Positions 36,385 to 44,606 of a stretch of 64,000 nt of DNA are shown here, one piece after another. The stretch is from MWEI01 sp964600235 (lineage in GTDB: Bacteria; Desulfobacterota; Desulfomonilia; UBA1062), in assembly GCA_964600235.1 (NCBI GenBank), contig CAZRIV010000001.1, positions 519,141-583,140 of the forward strand, read 5' to 3'. Under the pieces are notes generated by a model. It was not told where the DNA came from. It ran no database searches and saw nothing but the letters and a program-made list of their open reading frames with translations. Made by a program: the position numbers and the translations under genes. How positions within the stretch are numbered: position 1 is the stretch's first letter; every line of letters begins with the position of its first letter.

Positions 36385-37236
36385 TCACTTGAGCGGCACA
36401 CTCACCGTGGTAGTGGAACCCTGCCGCTCGATCTCCAGCTGCGCATTCGTGCTGTTCTGGAGTTCCTGGTATGCATTCAGGGCATCCTGCGGGGTGCGGA
36501 TGGGTACGCCGTTGATGGACTTGATGATATCGCCGGTGCGGACTCCGAGTTCATAGACCTTGGCCCCCTCCGCCACACCGCTGATCCTGAACCCGTAGGG
36601 TTGACCTCCGCGGTAGTAGGGGACCACCCGGGCGCTCCCGAGCAACTGGTCCATATTTTTCATGGCCTCCGGAATACCTCCGGCGCCGGCGAGAGACGTG
36701 CCTGCCGGGAATCTGGGGCTCCTGCCCGCCCTGCCGGTCCTGGAAGCGAGGCTCTGTGAGGACTTTGACTCTTCCACAACGAGCATTTTCTGCTGTCCGT
36801 TCACGTCCATGATCACCTTGTTTCTGAAAATGGCTATGAGTGTCGCCCCTTTCAGGGTATCTCCGATCCGGTAAAGCTTCTGGTCGTTGGACTCCTCTAT
36901 GATGGCTCTCGCAATCTCGCTGGGCCCGGTAATGGTCCCTTTCAGGGCAAGGCCCAGTTCGGCCAGGGGTCTTTCCGCGTCTCCCGAGATCTCCTGTCCC
37001 TGGCCGGCCGGACGCGCCTTGACCAGCTTGAGGAGATCGCGGGTGGCTATCACATCGTAGGAGCTCCTGGTCTTGGGCTGCTTGTCACGGTTTACATTGG
37101 CCACCTCGACGGTCTTCTGAGGTCTGGGCGGATTATAGAGGATATGACCGGAAATGGTGGTTATGATCCCGGCGATCACCCATACGAACAAGGTGATCAT
37201 CACAATGGTTGCGATCAGCTTATAGCGTCTGTCCAT
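36385..37236 (-). CDS. gspC: Type II secretion inner-membrane protein GspC
   Basis: Bitopic protein linking the inner-membrane platform to the secretin. 283 residues: one membrane segment (about 9-30), the homology region that meets the secretin (LGLALKGTITG, RIGDTLKGATLIAI), a Gly/Ala/Arg-rich linker and a C-terminal PDZ domain (GAKVYELGVRTGDIIKSINGVP). First type II secretion gene of the run, 7 bases after fusA. gspF to gspM are not in the window. Confidence 0.9.
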   Translation of the reverse strand: MDRRYKLIATIVMITLFVWVIAGIITTISGHILYNPPRPQKTVEVANVNRDKQPKTRSSYDVIATRDLLKLVKARPAGQGQEISGDAERPLAELGLALKGTITGPSEIARAIIEESNDQKLYRIGDTLKGATLIAIFRNKVIMDVNGQQKMLVVEESKSSQSLASRTGRAGRSPRFPAGTSLAGAGGIPEAMKNMDQLLGSARVVPYYRGGQPYGFRISGVAEGAKVYELGVRTGDIIKSINGVPIRTPQDALNAYQELQNSTNAQLEIERQGSTTTVSVPLK

Positions 37237-37243
37237 CTATCGT

Positions 37244-39262
37244 CTAGACCTTGTCAAACCCATGGAACCTCATGGAGAAGCTCCCCCTCCCCCTGGTCAA
37301 GGACCTCAGAACCGTGGAGTAGCCGAAGGTATTGGAGAGGGGAACGTATGCCTTTATCTGGTGGTATTTTCCCTTGGTGACGACACCCTCTATGCTCGCC
37401 TTCCGGGCCGACAGATCTCCCACCACATCTCCCACATAGTCTTCAGGAGATAATGCGTCAAGCTCCATAATGGGCTCGAGCTGGATCACGCCGGATTTTT
37501 TCATGGCCTCCTGCAGCGCCATCTGTGTGGCTATCTTCAAACCCTGGCCGGTGGTCTTGTCGTTCAGCACGACCTTTTCCACATGAACATCGATGTCCAC
37601 CACCTCGTAACCGAAGAGGGGATCCGCCAGGCATGCCTCCTCGAGGCCGTTCATGACATACCCCTTCAATCCGTTTTCGAGTGCCTGGTCAAGGTGGAAC
37701 GAATTACCCCTGCCCCGCTTTGCCGGCTTTACATTCAGCTCCACGTGGCCATAGTGGGGGGTCTCGCCGATGAGTTTCTCGAATATCTTCCCGGTCTGGG
37801 CAGGTTTGTCAATGGATGCGCAGTAGAGCACCTGGGGTTTGCCCACATTGATCTCGACACCGAAGGCGGTCTTGAACCGGTCCAGAGCTATCTCCAGGTG
37901 AAGTTCCCCCATGCCGGCAAGGATCACCTGTCCGGTATCCTGGTCTTCATGGACCTTTATGGTCGGGTCTTCCTCCATGATCTTTCGCATGGCTTCCAAT
38001 AGACGTTCGGATGACTCAGAGGTTTTGGGCTCGATGGCTACCGAGATCACGGGCTTCTGTATTTCAATGGCCTCGAGCACGATCGTTTCCCCTTCAAGCA
38101 TGATGGTGTCACCGGTTATAGAGTCCTTCAGGCCCACCGCGGCAACGATATCCCCGGCGGATGCCTGCTCGATCCGCTGTTTCTGATGGGCATGCATGGC
38201 GAACAATCGGGCGACTTTCTCGGATATCTCCCGGGTGCTGTTGAAAACCTCTTCACCCACGGTGAGCGTACCGGAATAGAGCCGCAGGTAGACCATCCGC
38301 CTCCCTTCATCCATGTATACCTTGAAGACATAGGCGACAAGGGGCCCTTTCGGATCGGGATGAACAAGAACCTCCTGACCCGTTTTTTTTGCATGGGCCA
38401 TGACAGGCCTTACTTCCAGGGGGGAGGGAAGATAGTCTATGATCGCGTCGATCAATGTCTGAATGCCTTTATTCTTCAGTGCGGATCCACACAGGACCGG
38501 GACAGCCTTCTCCTCTACGGTCACCTTGCGTACGGCCTGCTTTATCTTCTTCTGATCGGGTTGCTCTCCCGAGAGAAATTTTTCCATGATCTCATCATCA
38601 TGGTCTGCAAGCACCTCGAGCATGTATTCCCGTGCAGCAAAGGCTTCCTGGATAATATCCTCGGGAACGGGAGACACGACAACGTTGGCACCGAGGGCAT
38701 CGTCGTCCCAGGTCAGTCTCTGCATGGAAATGAGATCAATGACACCCTTGAAGGTGTCTTTCTCATAGTAGGGTATCTGTATGGGAAGAGGCTTTACCTC
38801 GAGTCTGTGCCTGATCTGGTCGAGCACGGAGTTGAAGTCGGCCCCCATGCGGTCGAGCTTGTTGATGAAGGCCATGGCAGGTACGTGGTATTTCCTGGAC
38901 TGCTGCCATACCGTCTCGGTCTGGGCCTCCACCCCCCCTACGGCGCACAGGATCACGACCGCCCCGTCCAATACGCGCAGGGAACGCTCCACCTCTATGG
39001 TAAAATCCACGTGTCCCGGGGTATCGATGATGTGGATATCATGATTATTCCATTCGCACGTGGTGACAGCTGATGTTATGGTTATTCCCCTCTCCTGCTC
39101 CTGAGGCATCCAGTCCATGGTGGCCTGTCCGTCATGCACCTCGCCCATGCGGTGGATCTTGCCCGTATAATACAGGACCCGCTCGGTCACGGTAGTCTTG
39201 CCGGCATCGATGTGGGCCACGAAGCCGATATTTCTCACCCTGGACAGGTTTCTCGTTTTCAT
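37244..39262 (-). CDS. fusA: Elongation factor G
   Basis: Translocation GTPase of 672 residues from the preferred start. G1 AHIDAGKTT, G3 DTPGHVDF and G4 NKLDRMG are intact, followed by domains II-V. The frame reaches 39292, but the ATG at 39262 (MKTRNLSRVRNIGFVAHIDAGK) avoids overlap with murI and fits the family. It is not in an str operon (no rpsL, rpsG or tuf nearby), so it could be a second, EF-G2-like copy working in translocation or recycling. It lies 20 bases after murI and 7 before gspC. Confidence 0.93.
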   Translation of the reverse strand: MKTRNLSRVRNIGFVAHIDAGKTTVTERVLYYTGKIHRMGEVHDGQATMDWMPQEQERGITITSAVTTCEWNNHDIHIIDTPGHVDFTIEVERSLRVLDGAVVILCAVGGVEAQTETVWQQSRKYHVPAMAFINKLDRMGADFNSVLDQIRHRLEVKPLPIQIPYYEKDTFKGVIDLISMQRLTWDDDALGANVVVSPVPEDIIQEAFAAREYMLEVLADHDDEIMEKFLSGEQPDQKKIKQAVRKVTVEEKAVPVLCGSALKNKGIQTLIDAIIDYLPSPLEVRPVMAHAKKTGQEVLVHPDPKGPLVAYVFKVYMDEGRRMVYLRLYSGTLTVGEEVFNSTREISEKVARLFAMHAHQKQRIEQASAGDIVAAVGLKDSITGDTIMLEGETIVLEAIEIQKPVISVAIEPKTSESSERLLEAMRKIMEEDPTIKVHEDQDTGQVILAGMGELHLEIALDRFKTAFGVEINVGKPQVLYCASIDKPAQTGKIFEKLIGETPHYGHVELNVKPAKRGRGNSFHLDQALENGLKGYVMNGLEEACLADPLFGYEVVDIDVHVEKVVLNDKTTGQGLKIATQMALQEAMKKSGVIQLEPIMELDALSPEDYVGDVVGDLSARKASIEGVVTKGKYHQIKAYVPLSNTFGYSTVLRSLTRGRGSFSMRFHGFDKV

Positions 39263-39282
39263 AGGATTACTCACGACCCATA

Positions 39283-40080
39283 TTATACACAAAGATCCAC
39301 GTCATATACATATTTCATTTCACGTCCGAGGAAGTGTTCGCCGAGTTCAATGAACCTCGGCGATGAATCCGAGAGATAATAGGCCACCTCGCCGCTCGGA
39401 GAACTTTCATCTCCGGGCCCCACCATACCCTTTACCACCCGGGCCGTAGACAATGCGGAATCGACTATGTGGACACCCTTGCCCATAACCCGCGAAAGGA
39501 CCCCTTTGAGCAGCGGGTAGTGGGTGCAGCCCAGCAGCAGGGTATCCACTTTCTCATTCATCAGGCCCGCCAGGTAACGCCTGGCGACCTGTTCGGTGAC
39601 CTCATCGTCATACCAGCCTTCTTCAACCAGGGGTACGAACAGGGGACATGCCTGGGTAAAAATGGTGAGATCATGTTTAAGAGACCTGATGGTCTCCTCG
39701 TATGCATGGCTCTTGATGGTTGACGATGTGCCGATGACACCGATCCTGCTGCCCCCGCACGCTATCGCGGCCCTGGCGCCGGCCTCGACCACCCCTATGA
39801 CCGGTATCCTGAACTCTTCCTGCAGGGCGGGAATGGCATGCGCGCTTGCCGTGTTGCAGGCTATCACCATCATGTCCACATCCATGCTGGAAAGAAACCC
39901 CGCGCACTGGAGGGAGTACCTGATAATGGTTTTGGGTGACTTGGTGCCGTAGGGCAGCCGAGCCGAATCCCCCAGGTAGACCATGTCTACGCCCGGAACA
40001 AGCTCGAGGAGGCATTTGAGAACGGTAAGCCCTCCTATCCCTGAATCGAAGACGCCGATACGTGAGATTCTTTTATCCAT
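39283..40080 (-). CDS. murI: Glutamate racemase
   Basis: Makes D-glutamate for peptidoglycan. 265 residues with the two catalytic cysteines in IACNTASAHA and LLLGCTHYPLL, and the N-terminal IGVFDSGIGGLTVL. It heads the run fusA-gspCA-TPR-gspDE-radA. Upstream (40081-40433) is non-coding, so the run probably starts there. Confidence 0.97.
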   Translation of the reverse strand: MDKRISRIGVFDSGIGGLTVLKCLLELVPGVDMVYLGDSARLPYGTKSPKTIIRYSLQCAGFLSSMDVDMMVIACNTASAHAIPALQEEFRIPVIGVVEAGARAAIACGGSRIGVIGTSSTIKSHAYEETIRSLKHDLTIFTQACPLFVPLVEEGWYDDEVTEQVARRYLAGLMNEKVDTLLLGCTHYPLLKGVLSRVMGKGVHIVDSALSTARVVKGMVGPGDESSPSGEVAYYLSDSSPRFIELGEHFLGREMKYVYDVDLCV

Positions 40081-40340
40081 GAGGAATCAACTTTCATGCA
40101 GTATATGCCGTCTGAAGTTGGATATCTGTCTAGTGGTTTTGCACCATGGTGTCAAGAAAAGTCCAAGTCATCCGGGGGAAGACTCGGAAGGTGATCCATC
40201 TGGCATGTCCTGCATGATTCCGCACCCATATTTTTTAAGAGAGGACCACGTCCCGCTGAAGAGAACCACCCCCGCGGGCCCATGCCCGTAACGTTCAGGC
40301 CCGCACGTGTCTCTATAACGGCTTATCTTTATGAATTATA
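40081..40340. other. Divergent promoter region between murI and ompA
   Basis: Non-coding stretch upstream of both genes (about 260 bases before the ompA promoter). A GC-rich patch near 40270-40310 (CCCGCGGGCCCATGCCCG) can form short stems. I see no clear promoter for the murI run. Confidence 0.4.
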
Positions 40341-40372
40341 TTGACTTTTTTGCAAATATCATGTGGTATTAT
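40341..40372 (+). promoter_or_regulatory. Candidate promoter of the OmpA-family gene
   Basis: TTGACT at 40341-40346 and an extended -10 TGGTATTAT (hexamer TATTAT at 40367-40372). The 20-base spacer is long, but the TGn extension can compensate. The transcript would start near 40379, about 55 bases before the ATG. Confidence 0.5.
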
Positions 40373-40433
40373 ACATCTATTCCCATTCGAGCTTTTTTTT
40401 ACAGATGTGATGAACCAGGAGGGTGTATTCTCT

Positions 40434-41534
40434 ATGAAAACAAATCGCATCATCTATTCAGCCGCCTTTGTCATTCTCTCACTTGTTCTCCTCCATGCTT
40501 CAGCGGCGTTCGCCGAGATCAAGCCCGGCTCCATCAACCTCACCACATCTCTGGGGGGGTACAAGGTTGACAGCGGTCTGCACTACGACAACGGCTTAGA
40601 CTGGGGCCTGGGGGCCGGATTGAACTTCTCCGAAAAACTTGGGGCCGAATTCAACTTTAACTCGGTAGACTCGGAAAGCGGCGGGAACAGCGGCAAGATC
40701 CTGCTCTACCGTTTGGACCTCCTCTACCATATCAGGAGACTCCCTTCGGGCAAGACGATTCCATATGTCTCCTGCGGTACGGGGTTCGCCTCATATAAGA
40801 ACAAGGGCGTGGGCAACAGGAAGGAATACAATTTCATACTCGACCCCGGGTTCGGGGTTAAGCATTACATATCCAAGAACTTTGCGCTCAGAGGAGATGC
40901 CCGATATATCATTGATGTTAATGGAGACAGCCTGTATCACAGCTTCCTTCTCAATGCAGGGCTCCTCTTTGAATTCTCCCTTGATGAAGAAGAACCCATA
41001 CCGCCACCACCCGTCGAGCCTGCGGCTGAACCCGTTCGCGAGGAGATCTGCCCCCAAGGACCGGAGGGTTGTACACAGAAGGACTGGTGCAAGACAGACA
41101 GCGACGGGGACGGGGTTCCCGACTGCCTGGATAAATGTCCGGATACACCCGTCGGGGTCAAGGTGGATGCCCAGGGCTGCCCACCGGCCGAGGAACAGGG
41201 CGTCATCATCTTCAGGAACATCCTCTTCGATTTCGCCCGGTCGAACATCAGGCCCGAGTCTCATGCCGTCCTGGATGAGGTGGCCGATTACATGGATGCG
41301 AACAAGGGCGTCAAGATGGAGATACAGGGGCATACCGACAACAAAGGCACTGCCCAGTACAACATGAACCTCTCTTATAGACGGGCCGACTCCGTACGGA
41401 AGTACATCGCGGGCAAAGGCATCTCGCCTGAGCGGCTGAAGGTGAGCGGTTTCGGCTTCAGCAAACCTGTCGTACCCAATGATTCAGATGAAAACCGGTC
41501 CAGGAACAGAAGGGTTGAGTTCATTCCCTTCTAG
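40434..41534 (+). CDS. OmpA-family outer-membrane protein
   Basis: A 366-residue porin-like anchor. Residues 1-26 form a signal peptide ending in SAAFA. A beta-barrel domain of about 170 residues follows (paired strands, YRLDLLYHIRR, ending LLFEFSLDEEE). Then comes a Pro/Glu linker, a calcium-binding type 3 repeat (DSDGDGVPDCLDKCPDTP) and an OmpA_C peptidoglycan-binding domain (FDFARSNI, IQGHTDN, LSYRRADSV, NRRVEF). The frame extends upstream, but the ATG at 40434 with AGGAGGG at 40417-40423 gives the signal peptide. Confidence 0.94.
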   Translation: MKTNRIIYSAAFVILSLVLLHASAAFAEIKPGSINLTTSLGGYKVDSGLHYDNGLDWGLGAGLNFSEKLGAEFNFNSVDSESGGNSGKILLYRLDLLYHIRRLPSGKTIPYVSCGTGFASYKNKGVGNRKEYNFILDPGFGVKHYISKNFALRGDARYIIDVNGDSLYHSFLLNAGLLFEFSLDEEEPIPPPPVEPAAEPVREEICPQGPEGCTQKDWCKTDSDGDGVPDCLDKCPDTPVGVKVDAQGCPPAEEQGVIIFRNILFDFARSNIRPESHAVLDEVADYMDANKGVKMEIQGHTDNKGTAQYNMNLSYRRADSVRKYIAGKGISPERLKVSGFGFSKPVVPNDSDENRSRNRRVEFIPF

Positions 41535-41555
41535 AATACCATCGACACGTTCCGT

Positions 41556-41589
41556 CAGGACGGGCTGCCAGGCCCGTCCTGTTTTTTTT
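41556..41589 (+). terminator. Intrinsic terminator of the OmpA-family gene
   Basis: CAGGACGGGC (41556-41565) pairs with GCCCGTCCTG (41572-41581) across a 6-base loop, followed by eight T. It lies 22 bases after the stop. Confidence 0.97.
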
Positions 41590-41674
41590 GAGTCGGCCCT
41601 GACCGTCAGCCCCGGGCCGTATGCATGTTCTTAACCGGCTCAAACAGGCCTATTGCCTTGTGATTCATCTTGAA

Positions 41675-41900
41675 GCCCTGATTGTGCGTTTGGAGGGGTA
41701 GAGAAACTTGTTTCCGTTAAAGCCAGTGATCTCAAAGCCTTCAAGGGATGCTGAATGTAGAGGTCATTGAAAGGCTTTGAGATCACTGGCTTTAACGGAC
41801 CTATAAAAACAATTCCGTTCACCTTAGGAATTATCCGTTTCATGCACTCTTAGAAGTGTATCGGGTGTGTATGGACACATTGAAACGCAAAATCCGGGTT
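41675..41900. repeat. MITE-like repeat element, copy 2
   Basis: A 226-bp non-coding element homologous to 11361-11583 along its length. The left end GCCCTGATTGTGCGTTTGGA (41675-41694) and the right end (41881-41900, reverse complement AACCCGGATTTTGCGTTTCA) form terminal inverted repeats. The right end, inverted, matches the left end of copy 1 at 19 of 20 bases. A perfect 28-bp hairpin lies inside. The GAAGTGTATCGGG block is shared. It sits between the OmpA terminator and the UDP-sugar dehydrogenase gene. Confidence 0.8.
41714..41798. other. Perfect 28-bp hairpin inside repeat copy 2
   Basis: Arms 41714-41741 and 41771-41798 are exact reverse complements with a 29-base loop. They begin CCGTTAAAGC and end GCTTTAACGG. 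Compared with the hairpin at 11402, five stem pairs are different and all five remain paired. The loop keeps the AGGGAT and CTGAAT blocks seen in copy 1. Confidence 0.9.
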
Positions 41901-41997
41901 AAACCGTGCAGCACTCCCCATGTAACTTTTTGGTGGCGACACAAATGAACCTTGGGGTATAAGTGCCACAAATTTTCACCAGAGTACGGAGGAAGTT

Positions 41998-43251
41998 ATG
42001 GGACATCGCATAGGGGTGATCGGGCTCGGGTATGTGGGATTACCCTTGGCTGTCGAGTTCGGCAAAAAATATCCGACTACAGGTTTTGATATCAATGAGA
42101 AAAGGATATCCGAACTCAAGGCACTCAATGACAAGACCCTGGAAGTGACCGGCGAAGAACTCCTTGAGGCAAAACTTCTGAGTTATACGACAGACATAGA
42201 AGACCTCAGGCCATGCTCGATCTATATCATCACCGTGCCAACCCCCATCGATGTATTCAACAGGCCGGACATAACCCTGCTCCTCAAGGCGAGCGAGACC
42301 GTGGGGAACGTGATCAGCAAGGGTGATATCGTCATCTATGAATCCACCGTCTATCCGGGGGCCACGGAAGAGGACTGCGTGCCGGTCATAGAAAGGGCCT
42401 CCGGCCTGAAATTCAATCGCGACTTTTTCTGCGGATACAGCCCCGAGCGTATAAATCCGGGTGACAAGAGCCATCGTGTGACAAGTATCAAAAAGGTGAC
42501 ATCAGGCTCGACCCCTGAGGTGGCAAAGACCGTGGATGATCTCTATCGATCCATCATCACCGCGGGTACGCACCTTGCCCCTTCCATAAAGGTCGCCGAG
42601 GCAGCCAAGGTTATCGAGAATGCCCAGCGCGACATCAACATCGCCTTTGTGAACGAGTTGGCCATGATCTTCGCCCGTATGGACATCAAGACGACAGACG
42701 TGCTCAGGGCGGCGGGGACGAAATGGAACTTTCTGCCATTCTCACCCGGACTGGTCGGAGGACACTGTATCGGTGTGGACCCCTATTACCTCACCCACAA
42801 GGCCGAGAGCCTGGGCTACATACCCCAGGTGATCCTGGCAGGCCGGAGGATCAACGACGGCATGGGAAGATACGTTGCCACACAGCTTATCAAAATGATG
42901 GTCAAGAAGTGTCATCGCATCACGGACACGAAGATCCTTGTGCTCGGCATCACCTTTAAGGAGAATTGCCCGGACATCAGAAACTCCAGGGTCATTGACG
43001 TGATCAACCAGCTCAAGGACTTCGACTGCAACCTGGAGGTGTTCGACCCGGTGGCGGACCCTGACGAGGTGAGACATGAGTACGGCATTGACATCATCAC
43101 GGATAGGGGCCAACTTACCACCTATGAGGGCATCGTGGTGGCGGTGGCACACGATGAATTCAGGAACCTCCAAATGGAGACCCTCAAGGCCAAGGACTGC
43201 GTGGTCTACGATGTCAAGGGTATCTACCCGCAGGCTGAGGCCTCTCTTTAA
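41998..43251 (+). CDS. UDP-sugar 6-dehydrogenase (WbpA/WbpO/TviB type)
   Basis: Oxidises a UDP-N-acetylhexosamine to its uronic acid for surface polysaccharide. 417 residues: N-terminal NAD fold (GVIGLGYVGLPLAVEFGKKY), the mid-region CGYSPERINPGD, the catalytic Cys in GGHCIGVDPYYLTHKAE, and the C-terminal UDP-binding domain (ILVLGITFKENCPDIRNS). The motif set fits UDP-GlcNAc/GalNAc dehydrogenases better than UDP-glucose dehydrogenase. GGAGGAAG precedes the ATG. No other polysaccharide gene is nearby. The MITE-like copy lies 97 bases upstream. Confidence 0.92.
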   Translation: MGHRIGVIGLGYVGLPLAVEFGKKYPTTGFDINEKRISELKALNDKTLEVTGEELLEAKLLSYTTDIEDLRPCSIYIITVPTPIDVFNRPDITLLLKASETVGNVISKGDIVIYESTVYPGATEEDCVPVIERASGLKFNRDFFCGYSPERINPGDKSHRVTSIKKVTSGSTPEVAKTVDDLYRSIITAGTHLAPSIKVAEAAKVIENAQRDINIAFVNELAMIFARMDIKTTDVLRAAGTKWNFLPFSPGLVGGHCIGVDPYYLTHKAESLGYIPQVILAGRRINDGMGRYVATQLIKMMVKKCHRITDTKILVLGITFKENCPDIRNSRVIDVINQLKDFDCNLEVFDPVADPDEVRHEYGIDIITDRGQLTTYEGIVVAVAHDEFRNLQMETLKAKDCVVYDVKGIYPQAEASL

Positions 43252-43327
43252 AAATGGTTATACTGGGGCAGGCGTCGTTTTTACTGATGGTATATCGCTG
43301 CGGGCATATTACGCATGAAAGGAAGCC

Positions 43328-43816
43328 GTGAAGAGGATAGGTGTCATATCTGATACGCATCTCAATGGTCCTGACCACCTCCTCGAGGAGATCGCATCAG
43401 GGCTCTTTGCAGATGTGGATTTCATCATCCATGCAGGTGATATGGTGCACCTGGAAGTCCTGGATGTTTTTTTTCAGTATGACAAACATGTTGTGGCGGT
43501 GTGCGGGAACATGGACGCATCGGATGTAAGAAACGCATATCCCGCAGCCAGATCCATTGATGTGGAAGATGTCACCCTGGGCATCACCCACGGCTGGGGA
43601 GCCCCGGCGGGCATCAGGCAGCGTATCATGAGCTCGTTCAGTGATGTGGATTCCATCATCTACGGACATACCCATGAGGGGTTCGAAGGCCATGAGGCAG
43701 GTATATATTTCTTCAACCCCGGCTCTCCCACTGACTCTCGATTTACAAGCCCCAGGTCTGTCGGTATAATAACCATTCATGAAAATTCGATCAAAGGGGA
43801 GCTTATCACCCTATGA
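43328..43816 (+). CDS. YfcE/MJ0936-family metallophosphoesterase
   Basis: A 162-residue calcineurin-like phosphodiesterase. The dinuclear metal ligands are in order: SDTH, HAGDM, GNMD, THGW and YGHTHEG. Small members cleave phosphodiesters in vitro, but natural substrates are unclear. The start is GTG at 43328 with AAGGAAG upstream. Its stop overlaps the HIT gene start by 4 bases (ATGA), so the two are coupled. Confidence 0.9.
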   Translation: MKRIGVISDTHLNGPDHLLEEIASGLFADVDFIIHAGDMVHLEVLDVFFQYDKHVVAVCGNMDASDVRNAYPAARSIDVEDVTLGITHGWGAPAGIRQRIMSSFSDVDSIIYGHTHEGFEGHEAGIYFFNPGSPTDSRFTSPRSVGIITIHENSIKGELITL

Positions 43817-44280
43817 AGAATATCTGGGCGCCGTGGAGGGCTGAGTATATCACAGCCCCGAAAAACGATATGTGCATCTTCTGCTCCGATTCAAGGGAGC
43901 AAGACGGGCTCATCCTCACAAAGGGAAGGCTGTGTTTTGCCGTCATGAACCGCTTCCCCTACACCACAGGACACTGCATGGTGGTTCCCTTCAGGCATGT
44001 GGGGGACATTGTCGAACTGGGCCAGGAAGAGCTCGCAGAGATCATGGCCATGGCACAGGCCATCGTTAAAGCGACACGTGCCGCCATGAACCCGGACGGA
44101 TTCAATATAGGCTTCAACCTGGGGCCTGTTGCAGGCGCCGGGGTTGCCGACCACCTGCACATGCATGTAGTTCCACGCTGGAAGGGCGATACGAACTTCA
44201 TGCCTGTTCTGGCCGATGTGCATATCATCTCGGAGCATATCGAAAAGACCCGGGATAAGATTAAGGAGAACCTCCCTTGA
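43813..44280 (+). CDS. HIT-family nucleotide hydrolase or phosphorylase
   Basis: A 155-residue histidine-triad protein with the active site HLHMHVVPRW and the N-terminal CIFC zinc-type pair (PKNDMCIFCSDS). This form resembles Ap4A phosphorylase-like HIT proteins. It should act on dinucleoside polyphosphates or nucleotidyl conjugates. It overlaps the upstream phosphoesterase gene by 4 bases and the downstream lapA-like gene by 4. Confidence 0.92.
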   Translation: MKNIWAPWRAEYITAPKNDMCIFCSDSREQDGLILTKGRLCFAVMNRFPYTTGHCMVVPFRHVGDIVELGQEELAEIMAMAQAIVKATRAAMNPDGFNIGFNLGPVAGAGVADHLHMHVVPRWKGDTNFMPVLADVHIISEHIEKTRDKIKENLP

Positions 44281-44606
44281 GATACCTCAAAGCCGCCCTC
44301 TTTTTTCTCCTGGCCGTGGCCGGGATACTGTTCGGCATATCCAATCAGGATAGCGCCACTGTTCATGTATATTGGTTTTTCTCAAAAGACTATCCGCTCT
44401 ATCTTATCCTTTTTGCCTGTTTCCTGGCCGGGACCATAACGGCTATTGTGTATGGATACATCTCCGGGTCGGATATGAAGGATGAGGAACGCCGACTGAA
44501 CAAACGACTGGCTGATATAGAAGGCAAACTTGTTCATGCCCAGGCAGCTCAAACATCCATCCATCCGCCAGGAGCCATTGATGGGCCATCCGGAAACACC
44601 CCGTAA
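44277..44606 (+). CDS. LapA-like (DUF1049) inner-membrane protein
   Basis: A 109-residue protein with two membrane segments (about 4-21 and 40-60) joined by the family motif NQDSATVHVYWF, then a coiled-coil tail. LapA works with LapB in controlling lipopolysaccharide synthesis in E. coli; the TPR partner LapB is not here. The start is TTG at 44277, placed by AAGGAG about 9 bases upstream and the overlap with the HIT stop. Confidence 0.82.
   Translation: MRYLKAALFFLLAVAGILFGISNQDSATVHVYWFFSKDYPLYLILFACFLAGTITAIVYGYISGSDMKDEERRLNKRLADIEGKLVHAQAAQTSIHPPGAIDGPSGNTP

Noticed and set aside
38186..39073. 295-codon plus-strand frame
   Set aside because: Antisense shadow of EF-G.
41640..41843. 67-codon minus-strand frame through repeat copy 2
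   Set aside because: No equivalent frame is kept in repeat copy 1, so it is not evidence of coding by the element.
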